From contig CAMTKF010000028.1 of NCBI GenBank assembly GCA_947072905.1, positions 1 through 36,279 on the forward strand: a DNA stretch of 36,279 nt, given 5' to 3'. The stretch is from an uncultured Bacteroidales bacterium (GTDB lineage Bacteria; Bacteroidota; Bacteroidia; Bacteroidales; Muribaculaceae). The translations under genes and the position numbers were made by a program. A model generated the notes under the pieces. The model worked only from the letters and a program-made list of their open reading frames with translations, was not told where the DNA came from and did no database searches. Shown in pieces: positions 25,051-33,607 of the stretch (its first letter is position 1; each line of letters opens with the position of its first letter).

Positions 25051-25347
25051 TCAATTGGAATAGCTTTGAATCTTGTTCAACAGATCGTTGCCTTCAATTT
25101 CGCCACTGTGACGCCACTGTTCATCGCCGTTTTTGTAGATGATGAAAGTGGGAACTGAATCGACCTTGTTGGCATTGGCGGCCTCCTGATTATTGTCTAT
25201 GTCGAGCTGGATTATGTCAACGCTGTCGGCGAGCAATTCCTTAATCTGCTCGACAACAGGCATCATTTTATGGCAATGAGGGCACCATGATGCGTAAAAT
25301 TCAACCAGGGTAACAGGGGTGTTTCTTATAGCTTGATCGTAAGTCAT
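25051..25347 (-). CDS. Thioredoxin-fold protein with DsbA-type CPHC active site
   Basis: A 98-residue thioredoxin-fold protein: FYASWCPHC at the active site, cis-Pro region VDSVPTFIIYKNG, and a C-terminal helix. Thioredoxin normally has WCGPC; CPHC is the motif of the oxidant DsbA, which makes this protein likely more oxidising. It has no signal peptide, so it is either cytosolic or exported by another route. It begins the operon and is followed after 2 bases by the C39-like/VKOR gene, whose VKOR domain is the functional analogue of DsbB. The pair therefore looks like a redox relay (inference). The promoter is not clear. Confidence 0.88.
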   Translation of the reverse strand: MTYDQAIRNTPVTLVEFYASWCPHCHKMMPVVEQIKELLADSVDIIQLDIDNNQEAANANKVDSVPTFIIYKNGDEQWRHSGEIEGNDLLNKIQSYSN

Positions 25348-25443
25348 AATTATAAATGTTTTTAAAATATCAGTTTTTGAAACTTCGTTATTCTATAAAC
25401 AAAAATGGGATATTAATGTTTTAATATCGTTTGATGCTTGAAA

Positions 25444-25479
25444 GAATGCTTAAAAGATAAAGAATGCATAAAAGATAAG
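25444..25479. repeat. Two imperfect 18-base tandem repeats upstream of the thioredoxin gene
   Basis: GAATGCTTAAAAGATAAA is followed directly by GAATGCATAAAAGATAAG (2 mismatches), and a partial GATGCTTGAAA precedes them. They lie about 100-130 bases upstream of the thioredoxin start and in the region between two divergent operons, a place for regulator binding. Confidence 0.55.
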
Positions 25480-25519
25480 GTATGGATATGTTAAAATATT
25501 ATGATTTAGTTAAATTAAG

Positions 25520-25550
25520 TTGTATTGCCCGAAATTTATTCCTAAATTTG
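25520..25550 (+). promoter_or_regulatory. Promoter of the polysaccharide export operon
   Basis: TTG, 20 bases, then TAAATTTG: a good Bacteroidetes match. It gives a leader of about 220 bases before the Wza-like start codon. Confidence 0.65.
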
Positions 25551-25670
25551 CAAGATAAATAATTCATTTACGGTATCTTTAGTACCCTCGTGAAGCCGGA
25601 GTATAAGATATGCTGATTTTGTGGTTGCGGCTACAGGCGTTTCTGTCAGTTGCAACACTTGGTATGTTGA

Positions 25671-25692
25671 TTAAGATTGGCTGAAATCTTAA
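25671..25692 (+). other. Hairpin in the leader of the polysaccharide export operon
   Basis: TTAAGATT and AATCTTAA pair perfectly around GGCTGA. It lies 87 bases upstream of the Wza-like start. No UpxY-type antiterminator gene is nearby. The rest of the leader shows nothing recognisable. Confidence 0.45.
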
Positions 25693-25778
25693 ATTGACGG
25701 TGGCTGTGAAATGCAGAATGAATTAAAGAAATATTGAAAAAACTAAAAGTACACTTTATAGAAATAACTATTTAAAAC

Positions 25779-26615
25779 ATGAGATCTGTTTTTAAGATTG
25801 TTTTCCTCGCTTTGCTTGTTTCCTTGGCCGGATGCAAAGCCGCTAAGAAAGTCCCTTATGTAGAGACCGCCGAAGTCATCCCCACTGAGGTACTTGCACA
25901 GTTATCTACTGTAAACGACCCGATTCTCGCCCCCGGCGATCTGCTGAATATAGATGTTTCTGCTTCTGATATGATGGCTGTGGCTCCGTTCAACCGTGGC
26001 ATGTATGTGGACGACAATGGTAAATTAAACAAAATAAGCAGCACTACCTCTACCCAAGGATCAATGGAATCGTCGACTCAATACTACCTCATCAATCAGG
26101 ACGGTTCAATCGTATTCCCCGGACTTGGAAGTGTGCATGCCGCCGGCCTCACCAAGCAGCAGCTTGCAGATAAGATTGCCGATGAGATTTATCCCAAATA
26201 CATCAAGGAACGTCCTAATGTGGATGTGCGTCTGATGAACTTCCGCGTCGTGGTTACAGGAGCTGTCAACAGCCCCGGCATATACAAGACAAGCACCGAG
26301 CGCATGAACTTCTTTGAGGCAATTGCTCTTGCCGGTGACCTCAATATCAAAGGTGATCGCGAGAATATCCTGCTATTCCGCACCAACGCCGACGGTTCGC
26401 GCGAAGTGCATAAGCTCAATATCCACGATCGCGACTTCCTTCTCTCACCCTACTTCAATCTGCAGCAGAACGATATCATATATGTGACACCCAACTCGTC
26501 GATGGCATCAACCGCATGGGCCATGAATCCCGGTGTGTCGGCCACACTCACATATATCGGTGGTATTTCGTCGCTGGCATCTCTCGTAATCGGTATTGTA
26601 AATCTTACTAAATAA
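25779..26615 (+). CDS. Wza-like outer-membrane polysaccharide export lipoprotein
   Basis: A 278-residue lipoprotein with lipobox LAGC (Cys19) after a hydrophobic signal. Residues about 50-130 match the Poly_export domain (LAPGDLLNIDVSASD, GSIVFPGLGSVHAAGLT), followed by a SLBB-like part (NFRVVVTGAVNSPGIYKT). The C terminus ends with a hydrophobic helix (TLTYIGGISSLASLVIGIVNL) typical of Bacteroidetes members, where it contributes the outer-membrane channel for capsule or exopolysaccharide export. The Wzc-like kinase gene follows after 6 bases. No glycosyltransferase or flippase gene lies in the window. Confidence 0.93.
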   Translation: MRSVFKIVFLALLVSLAGCKAAKKVPYVETAEVIPTEVLAQLSTVNDPILAPGDLLNIDVSASDMMAVAPFNRGMYVDDNGKLNKISSTTSTQGSMESSTQYYLINQDGSIVFPGLGSVHAAGLTKQQLADKIADEIYPKYIKERPNVDVRLMNFRVVVTGAVNSPGIYKTSTERMNFFEAIALAGDLNIKGDRENILLFRTNADGSREVHKLNIHDRDFLLSPYFNLQQNDIIYVTPNSSMASTAWAMNPGVSATLTYIGGISSLASLVIGIVNLTK

Positions 26616-26621
26616 TAAACA

Positions 26622-29027
26622 ATGTCCAACGACTCAACAGACAGAAAGGACGAAGCCATAACCAACGGCAGTGAAGAAGCATTTGACCTCACCGGTCTTC
26701 TGCTCGACTATCTAAGCAAGTGGAAATGGTTCTTGCTAAGTGTTGTGGTATTCATAATAGGTGCATATTTTTATATAGCCACCATCGTACCCACTTACAA
26801 AGTCAACGCTTCGATCTATCTCAACAAGGCTGATGCCCAGTCGGGCGCCGCCACCCTTGATCCCAACAGTCCCCTCGTGTCTATGAAAACATACATAGAC
26901 GAGACCGAGCTTGAGATTCTGAAATCGCGCAATAACGTTATCGACATCGTAGATTCGCTCAATATGTCCTACTCATATTGGCGCAAGGGCAATTTCCGCG
27001 ACATTCCAATCTACGAGAACAATGCCGTGGAGGTAAAACTTGACTCCGTTTCGTTGCGCAACCTCACATCTCCCATTGAACTGACTGTCTCAAACGGCAC
27101 ATCAGAAAATAAATTTGATATCGTAGCTAAAACTAACTTCAACGATGCCAAAGAAGAGAAGAAACTCGAGAACGTAACTCTTCCGTGCGAAATAGACCTC
27201 TCGCAGGGCACTGTTACCGTATCGCGAGTATCGCACGTACCGGCTCTTGAAGGAACTGAGAAAGTCTATATCCGCAATCCACGCACTGTCGCAGCCCAGC
27301 TGGCGTCTGCTCTCAACATCAGTTTTGCTGATAAATCTTCTACCATCGTACGTATCAGTCTTCTGACAAATCTTCAGCGCGAGGGCGTTGACGTTATCAA
27401 TACACTCGTTTATCTTTACAACCGTCAGATTATCGAAGACAAGAACCGCTCGGCCATCCAGACCGAAGCCTTCATCCTTGAGCGTCTTGTGATGATCAAC
27501 GATGAACTGCGCGATGTGGAACAGCGTCTGCAAGACTACCGTCAGGCTCATAATATCGCCGACCTCGGTGCCCAGCTCAATACCTCGCTGGCTACCAAGA
27601 CTAATTCAGAAAGCCAGCTTGCCGAAGTTGAGGCACAAAGCCAGATTATTTCGTCAATCGAAAATGCTGTGGCCAAGGCTGACGAATATTCCACACTGCC
27701 CTCGGCAACTTCAGACCAGGGACTTAACACTGTCATCGAGTCGTACAACCGCAAGGTAAGCCAGCTCAACCGCATGATGGAAACTCAGACATCCGATAAT
27801 CCTGTGGTGAAGAGCGTTCAGGAAGAACTTACACGCGAAAAGAGCCGTATTCTTCAGAATATATCGTCGGTAAAAGGCGGTCTTAATGCCCGTAAGAAGA
27901 ACATTGTGGCTATAGAAGGCCGAAGCGCGGGAACGCTTTCATCCGTGCCGACCATAGACAAGGGTCTTCAGGAAATTTTCCGCGAACAGCAGGTTAAGGT
28001 AAACATCTACACCTTCCTCCTGCAGAAGCGCGAGGAAATAGCTTTGCAGAAAACCCTTGCCACACCTACCGCACGCTTGATCGACAATCCTGTGGGTGAA
28101 GGTCCCGTGAGTCCCAAGGTCAGCACCATCTATATGATAGCATTCCTGCTGGGTCTTGCACTTCCCGCGGCCATCATCTTCATTCACCGCTTCTTCTTCC
28201 CCGTATTCAAAGACCAGGAAGAGCTGCAACGCCTTACCAAGCTGCCTATCATCGGTGAAATTTCAAATGACTACGATACCGAAGACCCCATAGTTGTAGG
28301 TGAAAATGTGTCTACTGCCATTGCCGAGCTGTTCAGACTGCTGCGCAATAACATAGGATTCACCAAAAATGGAGCTGACAAGAAGGTTATACTCGTCACT
28401 TCATCAATCTCGGGTGAAGGTAAGACATTCATAGCCACCAACCTGGCAATGACATACGCACTTACCGGCAAGAAAACAATCGTAGTAGGTATGGATATAC
28501 GCCGACCCGTGCTGGCTCACAAGTTCGGTCTTACCAACCAGCAGGGTGTCACAACATTCCTCTCGGGACAGTGCAACGACATATCAAATCTCATTTTCCA
28601 GAGCAAAGAAAATGAAAATCTGTTTGTGATGCCTGCCGGTCCGGTACCGCCCAATCCCAACGAATTGCTGCTGAGCAACAACATGACACGTCTTGTAGAG
28701 CAGCTGCGACACGATTTCGATTATGTTGTGATTGACTCAGCTCCTATAGGTCTGATATCAGACTCGTTCCTGATTGTTCCGCATGCCGACATCGAGCTGT
28801 ACGTCACCCGCGCATCGTATTCTACCAAGACATGCCTCAAGGTGCTCCATCAGGCTCACGCCGCCGGAAAGCTCAAGGATGCTTACATCGTGCTCAACGG
28901 CGTTGATATGAAGTCGGGCTCATATACCTACCGTAAGTATGGCCATTATTACCATTCCAACAACACCTATGGCTATGCGTATGGCTATGGTTATTCCAAC
29001 GACAAGGATAAGAAATCCAAGAAATAA
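26622..29027 (+). CDS. Wzc-like polysaccharide copolymerase with BY-kinase domain
   Basis: An 801-residue inner-membrane protein that controls chain length and export of capsule polymer with the Wza-like partner. Order: Wzz chain-length domain with TM1 (about 38-58, WFLLSVVVFIIGAYFYI), long periplasmic coiled-coil region, TM2 (about 505-530), then cytoplasmic bacterial tyrosine kinase. Kinase signatures are Walker A SSISGEGKT (about 592-600), Walker A' VVGMDIRRP and Walker B YVVIDSAP. The tail is a tyrosine cluster (YRKYGHYYHSNNTYGYAYGY), the usual autophosphorylation site. Fusion of Wzz and kinase in one chain is the Gram-negative form. No gap or frameshift is seen. Confidence 0.95.
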   Translation: MSNDSTDRKDEAITNGSEEAFDLTGLLLDYLSKWKWFLLSVVVFIIGAYFYIATIVPTYKVNASIYLNKADAQSGAATLDPNSPLVSMKTYIDETELEILKSRNNVIDIVDSLNMSYSYWRKGNFRDIPIYENNAVEVKLDSVSLRNLTSPIELTVSNGTSENKFDIVAKTNFNDAKEEKKLENVTLPCEIDLSQGTVTVSRVSHVPALEGTEKVYIRNPRTVAAQLASALNISFADKSSTIVRISLLTNLQREGVDVINTLVYLYNRQIIEDKNRSAIQTEAFILERLVMINDELRDVEQRLQDYRQAHNIADLGAQLNTSLATKTNSESQLAEVEAQSQIISSIENAVAKADEYSTLPSATSDQGLNTVIESYNRKVSQLNRMMETQTSDNPVVKSVQEELTREKSRILQNISSVKGGLNARKKNIVAIEGRSAGTLSSVPTIDKGLQEIFREQQVKVNIYTFLLQKREEIALQKTLATPTARLIDNPVGEGPVSPKVSTIYMIAFLLGLALPAAIIFIHRFFFPVFKDQEELQRLTKLPIIGEISNDYDTEDPIVVGENVSTAIAELFRLLRNNIGFTKNGADKKVILVTSSISGEGKTFIATNLAMTYALTGKKTIVVGMDIRRPVLAHKFGLTNQQGVTTFLSGQCNDISNLIFQSKENENLFVMPAGPVPPNPNELLLSNNMTRLVEQLRHDFDYVVIDSAPIGLISDSFLIVPHADIELYVTRASYSTKTCLKVLHQAHAAGKLKDAYIVLNGVDMKSGSYTYRKYGHYYHSNNTYGYAYGYGYSNDKDKKSKK

Positions 29028-29048
29028 CATATAGTATAACTACGGAAC

Positions 29049-29086
29049 AAAACGGGGTTGGTGCCTGTGGGCATCAGCTCCGTTTT
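29049..29086 (+). terminator. Terminator of the polysaccharide export operon
   Basis: AAAACGGGGTTGGTGCC pairs along 17 bases, with three G-U pairs, to GGCATCAGCTCCGTTTT around the loop TGTG, 21 bases after the kinase stop. A further 100 bases to the aquaporin gene contain no gene. Confidence 0.8.
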
Positions 29087-29195
29087 ATTGATTCAAACAA
29101 ACTATCGCAACTTTCATTTGTTTATAGTACATAGCTAGACATTCAGGTGCCTGCGCAGTATTAATTATTTAAATAACTTAATAACGTTTTTATTT

Positions 29196-29888
29196 ATGAG
29201 AAAGTATCTTGCAGAAGCTCTGGGAACTATGTTTCTGGTGATTCTTGCCTGTGGTAGCGCAGTGCTTGCCGGACCGCATATCGGCGTTCTTGGCATCGGT
29301 CTCTGTTTTGGCCTGGTTTTGCTTTGCCTGTGCTATTGCATAGGCAATATTTCGGGTTGCCACGTCAATCCGGCGGTTTCGTTTGCCATGCTGCTTGCAG
29401 GGCGTATGAAGGCCGGCGAATGTGTAGGCTACATAGTATCGCAGCTTATCGGTGCTACAATCGGAGCAGGCTTCCTTTACTGCCTTACCGAGATGGGGCT
29501 TGACTTCAATTACGGAGGCACAACGCCCGAATCAAACAGTTTTCTCGCCACTAACGTGCTTCAGGCCGGCGCAACGCCTATGATGGCACTTCTCACCGAG
29601 GGACTTCTCACATTCTTCTTTGTGCTTATCATCCTCGGTGCAACCGCCGATGGAGCCTTCAAGAAGTTTGGCGGTCTTGCAATCGGTCTTGCGCTTGGAC
29701 TGGTGAATATAGTAGGTATCCCCGTGGATAACTGCTCAGTAAATCCGGCACGCTCTTTTGGTCCCGCAGTGTTTGATCCTACCGCATGGGGCGACTTCTG
29801 GATTATGCTCGTTGGTCCTGCTATCGGAGCTGTTCTCGCCGTATTGGCATGGAATGCTCTTGCCGCCAAAAAAAGCGGTGTTGAGTAA
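29196..29888 (+). CDS. aqpZ: Aquaporin (AqpZ-like) with altered selectivity filter
   Basis: A 230-residue major intrinsic protein with six membrane helices and both NPA boxes (residues 58-60 in HVNPAVSF and 183-185 in SVNPARSFGP). Aligned by eye to E. coli AqpZ, the ar/R filter residues F43, H174, T183 and R189 correspond here to F38, N171, C180 and R186. Two of four differ, so transport selectivity may not be that of a pure water channel. The gene has its own 5' gap (168 bases) and a strong terminator. It is the last clear host gene before the mobile element. Confidence 0.9.
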   Translation: MRKYLAEALGTMFLVILACGSAVLAGPHIGVLGIGLCFGLVLLCLCYCIGNISGCHVNPAVSFAMLLAGRMKAGECVGYIVSQLIGATIGAGFLYCLTEMGLDFNYGGTTPESNSFLATNVLQAGATPMMALLTEGLLTFFFVLIILGATADGAFKKFGGLAIGLALGLVNIVGIPVDNCSVNPARSFGPAVFDPTAWGDFWIMLVGPAIGAVLAVLAWNALAAKKSGVE

Positions 29889-29903
29889 TCTTTGAAAGCT
29901 AAA

Positions 29904-29947
29904 CATAACTGCCCGTCGTTTATTTCGGCGGGCAGTTATGTTTTTTT
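29904..29947 (+). terminator. Intrinsic terminator of the aquaporin gene
   Basis: CATAACTGCCCGTCG pairs with CGGCGGGCAGTTATG (one G-U-type position), followed by TTTTTTT, 16 bases after the stop. A textbook structure. Confidence 0.93.
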
Positions 29948-30082
29948 AGATAAAATACAGCTATAAGATAGGAATAATTTAGGAATAAGCAACTTGCGCA
30001 CTTTTTGCCACAAGTGAGGTAATGACTTGGCAACGGTCATAAATTCTGCGATGTGCAGTACATTGCTGTCAAACAACTCTAT

Positions 30083-30092
30083 GCAAAGGTAA
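30083..30092 (-). other. Possible attachment-site core
   Basis: The minus strand reads TTACCTTTGC, 9 of 10 with GTANNTTTGC, the core described for CTnDOT-type integration. It lies at the border between host and mobile-element composition. Because the same consensus overlaps the Bacteroidetes -7 box, it could equally be a promoter remnant. Confidence 0.4.
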
Positions 30093-30127
30093 CATATATT
30101 TTCGACAAACGAAATGCAATCAGTATT

Positions 30128-32752
30128 TTATTGCCGTTTCCCTTCCAATTTTCCTAATCGCATTACTATCGAGGTTTGACTTCTGCCCATTTTCTCGGCT
30201 ATGTATTTTATACTTTTCCCTTCATGATAAAGGGTAAGCAGAAAATTATCCGCACTGCGTGTCCACTTTTTGTTGGCGTTTGGATGCTTGGCATAACTTT
30301 CTTCCGTGACTTTTTCCGGATGCAAGAATTCGTCCACGAAAACGGAAGGAAAGCGTCTGTCATACAGTATATAGGTCTTTACTTTAGCTCTGGTAATGGC
30401 TACATAAAACAGCCTGCGTTCTTCTCCGTATGGATATTGGTCGCTTTTTGTCAAGACATAATTAAGCACAGGGTCATCGCTTACAAGTGAGGGAAACCCG
30501 TATGTGTCCTTGTTGCATTGAAGAATTATCACATAGTCTGCTTCAAGTCCTTTGGATTTATGAACGGTCAGAAACTCTATTTTCCTGTCTCCGATGATAT
30601 AGAAAAAGCGATTACCCTCTTTCACGAATTTATACATGAACGACAGGTAATAATCGTCAAAGGAATATCTCCCTAACAAAAAGACTGATTTGTCTAATGG
30701 AATTGACGCGACCAATTGTCCGATAACATTGCAATAATCTCGTCTTTCATAATCGCAAAACTGTAATTCTGTTTTAACTTGTGGGTTAAAAGGATGGATG
30801 TTCTTTTTAATTTGGGCTTCGTTGCGTTGGATAAATTGCGAGGACAGGCTGACTAAAGGCTCTCCAAACCGATATGTTGTTTCAATCTTATTGATTTCTG
30901 TCTGGCCGAAGTAATCTGAAAACTGATTGAAAAGTGCCATGTCGCTCCCCGAAAAACGATAGATGGACTGCCAGTCATCGCCCACACAATACAACTTGGC
31001 GGGTGGATTTCCCTCTCGCAATACTTTTAAGAAGTTGTAACGGTCAACTGATATGTCTTGAAACTCATCCACAATGATATAATCATACTTCACAGGATGG
31101 GAGGAACGACAAATGTCGGTAGCTTGCAGAATTGCATCCGTAAAATCTATTTGGTTGATGTTCGCCAATTCTTCAATATACCGTTTATAAACGGGCTGAA
31201 AGATGTTTTTGATAATGAACGTACTGCGTTCGTCCCCTGCGTTTTTAGTTTGCCTTAATACTTCATCTACAGATTTGCAACTTGACTTTATCAATGTCAC
31301 GAAAGTCACGACAAGGCGGATAAAAGCCTTCTCATGCTTGCTGTTCGGGGGAAGAACCATATCGTATAATTCTGCATCTGTTTTCTCTTGGATGGAAACA
31401 TCAGCCTTTTCCAATAAGGTTTTCAACTTCTCCCGAATATCGGAATAATGAAAGTCTGCACTTGAAGTTGTCAACAGCTTAGTGCCGAATTTCTCATGTG
31501 CCGCTTTTTTCCATGTTATGCCATCGTTGTACTTTTGGTTTGCTTCTTCATAGGTAATGCCTCTGTCTTTGGCAAACCATATAGGAACAAGCCCATGCTC
31601 GTCCACTCCAAAATGCTCTAAATATATTCGCTTTGTTTCTCTACCTTGTTCAAAATAAATGGAAAAATCCGGTTTGTATTGAGAGTGCATCTCGTCTACC
31701 AATGGATGCTCGTATGGCTCTTCATATCTGAATTTTACGCTAAGGGAAGATAGCGCAAAGCATATTTTCTGCTCTTGTTCACTCCGTACATAAACAGTTT
31801 TTCCGTCCATATCGGGAAACGTTGCTTTCAAACGCACCTCTTTTTGCTCTGAAAGTTGTTGCCTACGCTCATTCTTCCGCTTTTCCCACTCCTTTTCGGG
31901 CGTTTGATAATCAATGAAGTATTCTATTACGCTTTTCTTGAATTTCTTGTCGTTCAATAATTCATGGTAGATTTTCACGAAGAGCGCGTCCGTATTTTCA
32001 TATATTGATGGCTTTTGTCCTGTTGTCTGTCCGATAATGTCAAGGGCAAGTTTGTGAAAAGTGTACCCTCGCAAACCAGCAATACCCATTCTTTCTGTTA
32101 ATTCAGCGGCAGCCTTGTTTGTGTAGCTGATAAGGAGAATATTTTGAGGGTTGATTTTCTTTATTTCAGTCAAATACTTTACTTTCCCTACGATGGATGA
32201 AGTCTTTCCACTCCCTGCACTACTGACTACTAAACAATTTTCTTCTTCTGAAACGATTGAGCGTCTTTGTTGCTTGTCTAACGGATATTTTAGGCAATGG
32301 TCGAAAAACTCTTTATGCGTGTCAAGTAGAAATGTAATGATTCCCTCATTATGTTGTTTTACAAGTCTATTGATAGCCCCAAAGTCACTGATAAATTTGG
32401 ATATGGTTTCAGATGGAGTGATATTAAAGGCTTCAAGTTTCTTAACAAGTGAATATGCTTCTTGAAAATGCGGCTTATAATGATTGACAAAATCTTTTTC
32501 TTGCGTTGCAGATATTATCTTCCCTGAAAAAGTGCTATTAAGGTCGGACGGAATATCAATAAATGCTCCGTTGTTTAATGCCGACAATCTTTCTCTTGCT
32601 TGCTCATAATTGGATTTATTGCTATAAGAAGATATGTGGTTTAACTTTTCAGAAAGTTCCTTGGACTTATTTTTTAGGCATGTTCTTGTTATAGCTATAT
32701 AACAAATTGAAATAGTTATAATACAAATTACCCCAATAAACAATGCCTGCAT
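30128..32752 (-). CDS. Membrane-anchored UvrD/HelD-like SF1 helicase with nuclease-like insertion and C-terminal HTH
   Basis: An 874-residue superfamily 1 ATPase. A hydrophobic helix opens the protein (about residues 3-22), so it should be membrane-attached. Helicase motifs are complete: Walker A SSAGSGKT (177-184), SYTNKAA (Ia), VDEFQD (561-566), GDDWQSIYRFSGSD (591-604), VHKSKGLEADYV and RRLFYVAITRAK. Between motifs Ia and II, residues about 285-450 carry YKPDF (D362) and YLEHFG (E379, H380), resembling the PD-(D/E)xK-like insertion of helicase IV relatives. The end (about 825-870) looks like a helix-turn-helix (KWTRSADNFLLTLY, IAEKMGRSQTSIVMRL). AT-rich base use and a mobile-element location suggest cargo, possibly anti-phage (inference). 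Confidence 0.88.
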   Translation of the reverse strand: MQALFIGVICIITISICYIAITRTCLKNKSKELSEKLNHISSYSNKSNYEQARERLSALNNGAFIDIPSDLNSTFSGKIISATQEKDFVNHYKPHFQEAYSLVKKLEAFNITPSETISKFISDFGAINRLVKQHNEGIITFLLDTHKEFFDHCLKYPLDKQQRRSIVSEEENCLVVSSAGSGKTSSIVGKVKYLTEIKKINPQNILLISYTNKAAAELTERMGIAGLRGYTFHKLALDIIGQTTGQKPSIYENTDALFVKIYHELLNDKKFKKSVIEYFIDYQTPEKEWEKRKNERRQQLSEQKEVRLKATFPDMDGKTVYVRSEQEQKICFALSSLSVKFRYEEPYEHPLVDEMHSQYKPDFSIYFEQGRETKRIYLEHFGVDEHGLVPIWFAKDRGITYEEANQKYNDGITWKKAAHEKFGTKLLTTSSADFHYSDIREKLKTLLEKADVSIQEKTDAELYDMVLPPNSKHEKAFIRLVVTFVTLIKSSCKSVDEVLRQTKNAGDERSTFIIKNIFQPVYKRYIEELANINQIDFTDAILQATDICRSSHPVKYDYIIVDEFQDISVDRYNFLKVLREGNPPAKLYCVGDDWQSIYRFSGSDMALFNQFSDYFGQTEINKIETTYRFGEPLVSLSSQFIQRNEAQIKKNIHPFNPQVKTELQFCDYERRDYCNVIGQLVASIPLDKSVFLLGRYSFDDYYLSFMYKFVKEGNRFFYIIGDRKIEFLTVHKSKGLEADYVIILQCNKDTYGFPSLVSDDPVLNYVLTKSDQYPYGEERRLFYVAITRAKVKTYILYDRRFPSVFVDEFLHPEKVTEESYAKHPNANKKWTRSADNFLLTLYHEGKSIKYIAEKMGRSQTSIVMRLGKLEGKRQ

Positions 32753-32850
32753 ACTAAAAGAAAGATTTGCCGTTGATAAAGTTTACATTGTATAAAAGGT
32801 TAACGTGCCATGAAGGCACGCTAACTTTCTATTCTATTAAAAGACGGGAG

Positions 32851-33522
32851 TTACAGTAAAAAGCTATCCTCCCTAAAATAATCTATTATATCTTCATCAG
32901 AAGTTGCTTCATCTACAGCTTTCAAGATTTTTGCAAAGTTCTCAAACTTATCAACTTCATAACCGCCACAAGTTGTAAACTCTTTATCGCAAAAGAAAAT
33001 CATTTCTCCCGGAATGGTCATTGAGCCTGCGCCATTAAGACTCCTAAATCTATGACTTACCGCCCAACCTGTAAATTCACCTTTGTGATATTTTGCAACA
33101 TTTTCTTTTAGAGAAACAAGTTGTTCTGAAAGTTTCTTGGTATATTTATCCAAATCAGATTTGGCTTCTTCTTTCTCTTTTTTTGCCCGCGCATATTCTC
33201 CACGAGAGTATTGAGAAGAATATCCATTAGGAGCAAAAATATCCATAGAAGATTCTGCGGATTCGACTTTCATTTTACATCTGTTTATTTTAGACATCAA
33301 ATCTTTGATGTCCTCACTAATTTTCATAATAGGTTCAATAGTAGTTACATCAATGAACATACTATCAACTTTTGTTGATATTGGTTCATAAGAATCTGGG
33401 TGATAGAGATAGTCTTTAAGCGTCTCTTTAACCAACTTCTCAGCTTTTTCCTCGTTAGAGAGTGTGCAAGAAGTCATAACTAATGCAACTGCACAGGATA
33501 GTAAGGTAATAACATTCTTCAT
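32851..33522 (-). CDS. Small lipoprotein of the mobile element, function unknown
   Basis: About 223 residues. A signal with lipobox MTSC (MKNVITLLSCAVALVMTSC) predicts an outer- or inner-membrane lipoprotein. The middle (about 75-150) is helical and highly charged (ARAKKEKEEAKSDLDKY), a likely coiled coil. A beta-rich C-terminal block follows (SHRFRSLNGAGSMTIPGEMIFFC). I do not recognise a family. The ATG at 33,522 is chosen because it places the signal at the N terminus; an upstream in-frame start would add 11 Ile-rich residues. It is AT-rich like the helicase, which starts about 100 bases downstream. Confidence 0.8.
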   Translation of the reverse strand: MKNVITLLSCAVALVMTSCTLSNEEKAEKLVKETLKDYLYHPDSYEPISTKVDSMFIDVTTIEPIMKISEDIKDLMSKINRCKMKVESAESSMDIFAPNGYSSQYSRGEYARAKKEKEEAKSDLDKYTKKLSEQLVSLKENVAKYHKGEFTGWAVSHRFRSLNGAGSMTIPGEMIFFCDKEFTTCGGYEVDKFENFAKILKAVDEATSDEDIIDYFREDSFLL

Positions 33523-33607
33523 AATGTTCACTATTTTAATGATAATTATTGACACTTATCCAAAACACGAAGCGTGGCACTGCGATGCTACGTCTTAGTT
33601 CGGAGGT

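Noticed and set aside
25433-25479. CRISPR array
   Set aside because: Units are directly adjacent without unique spacers and only two and a half copies exist; no cas genes are present.
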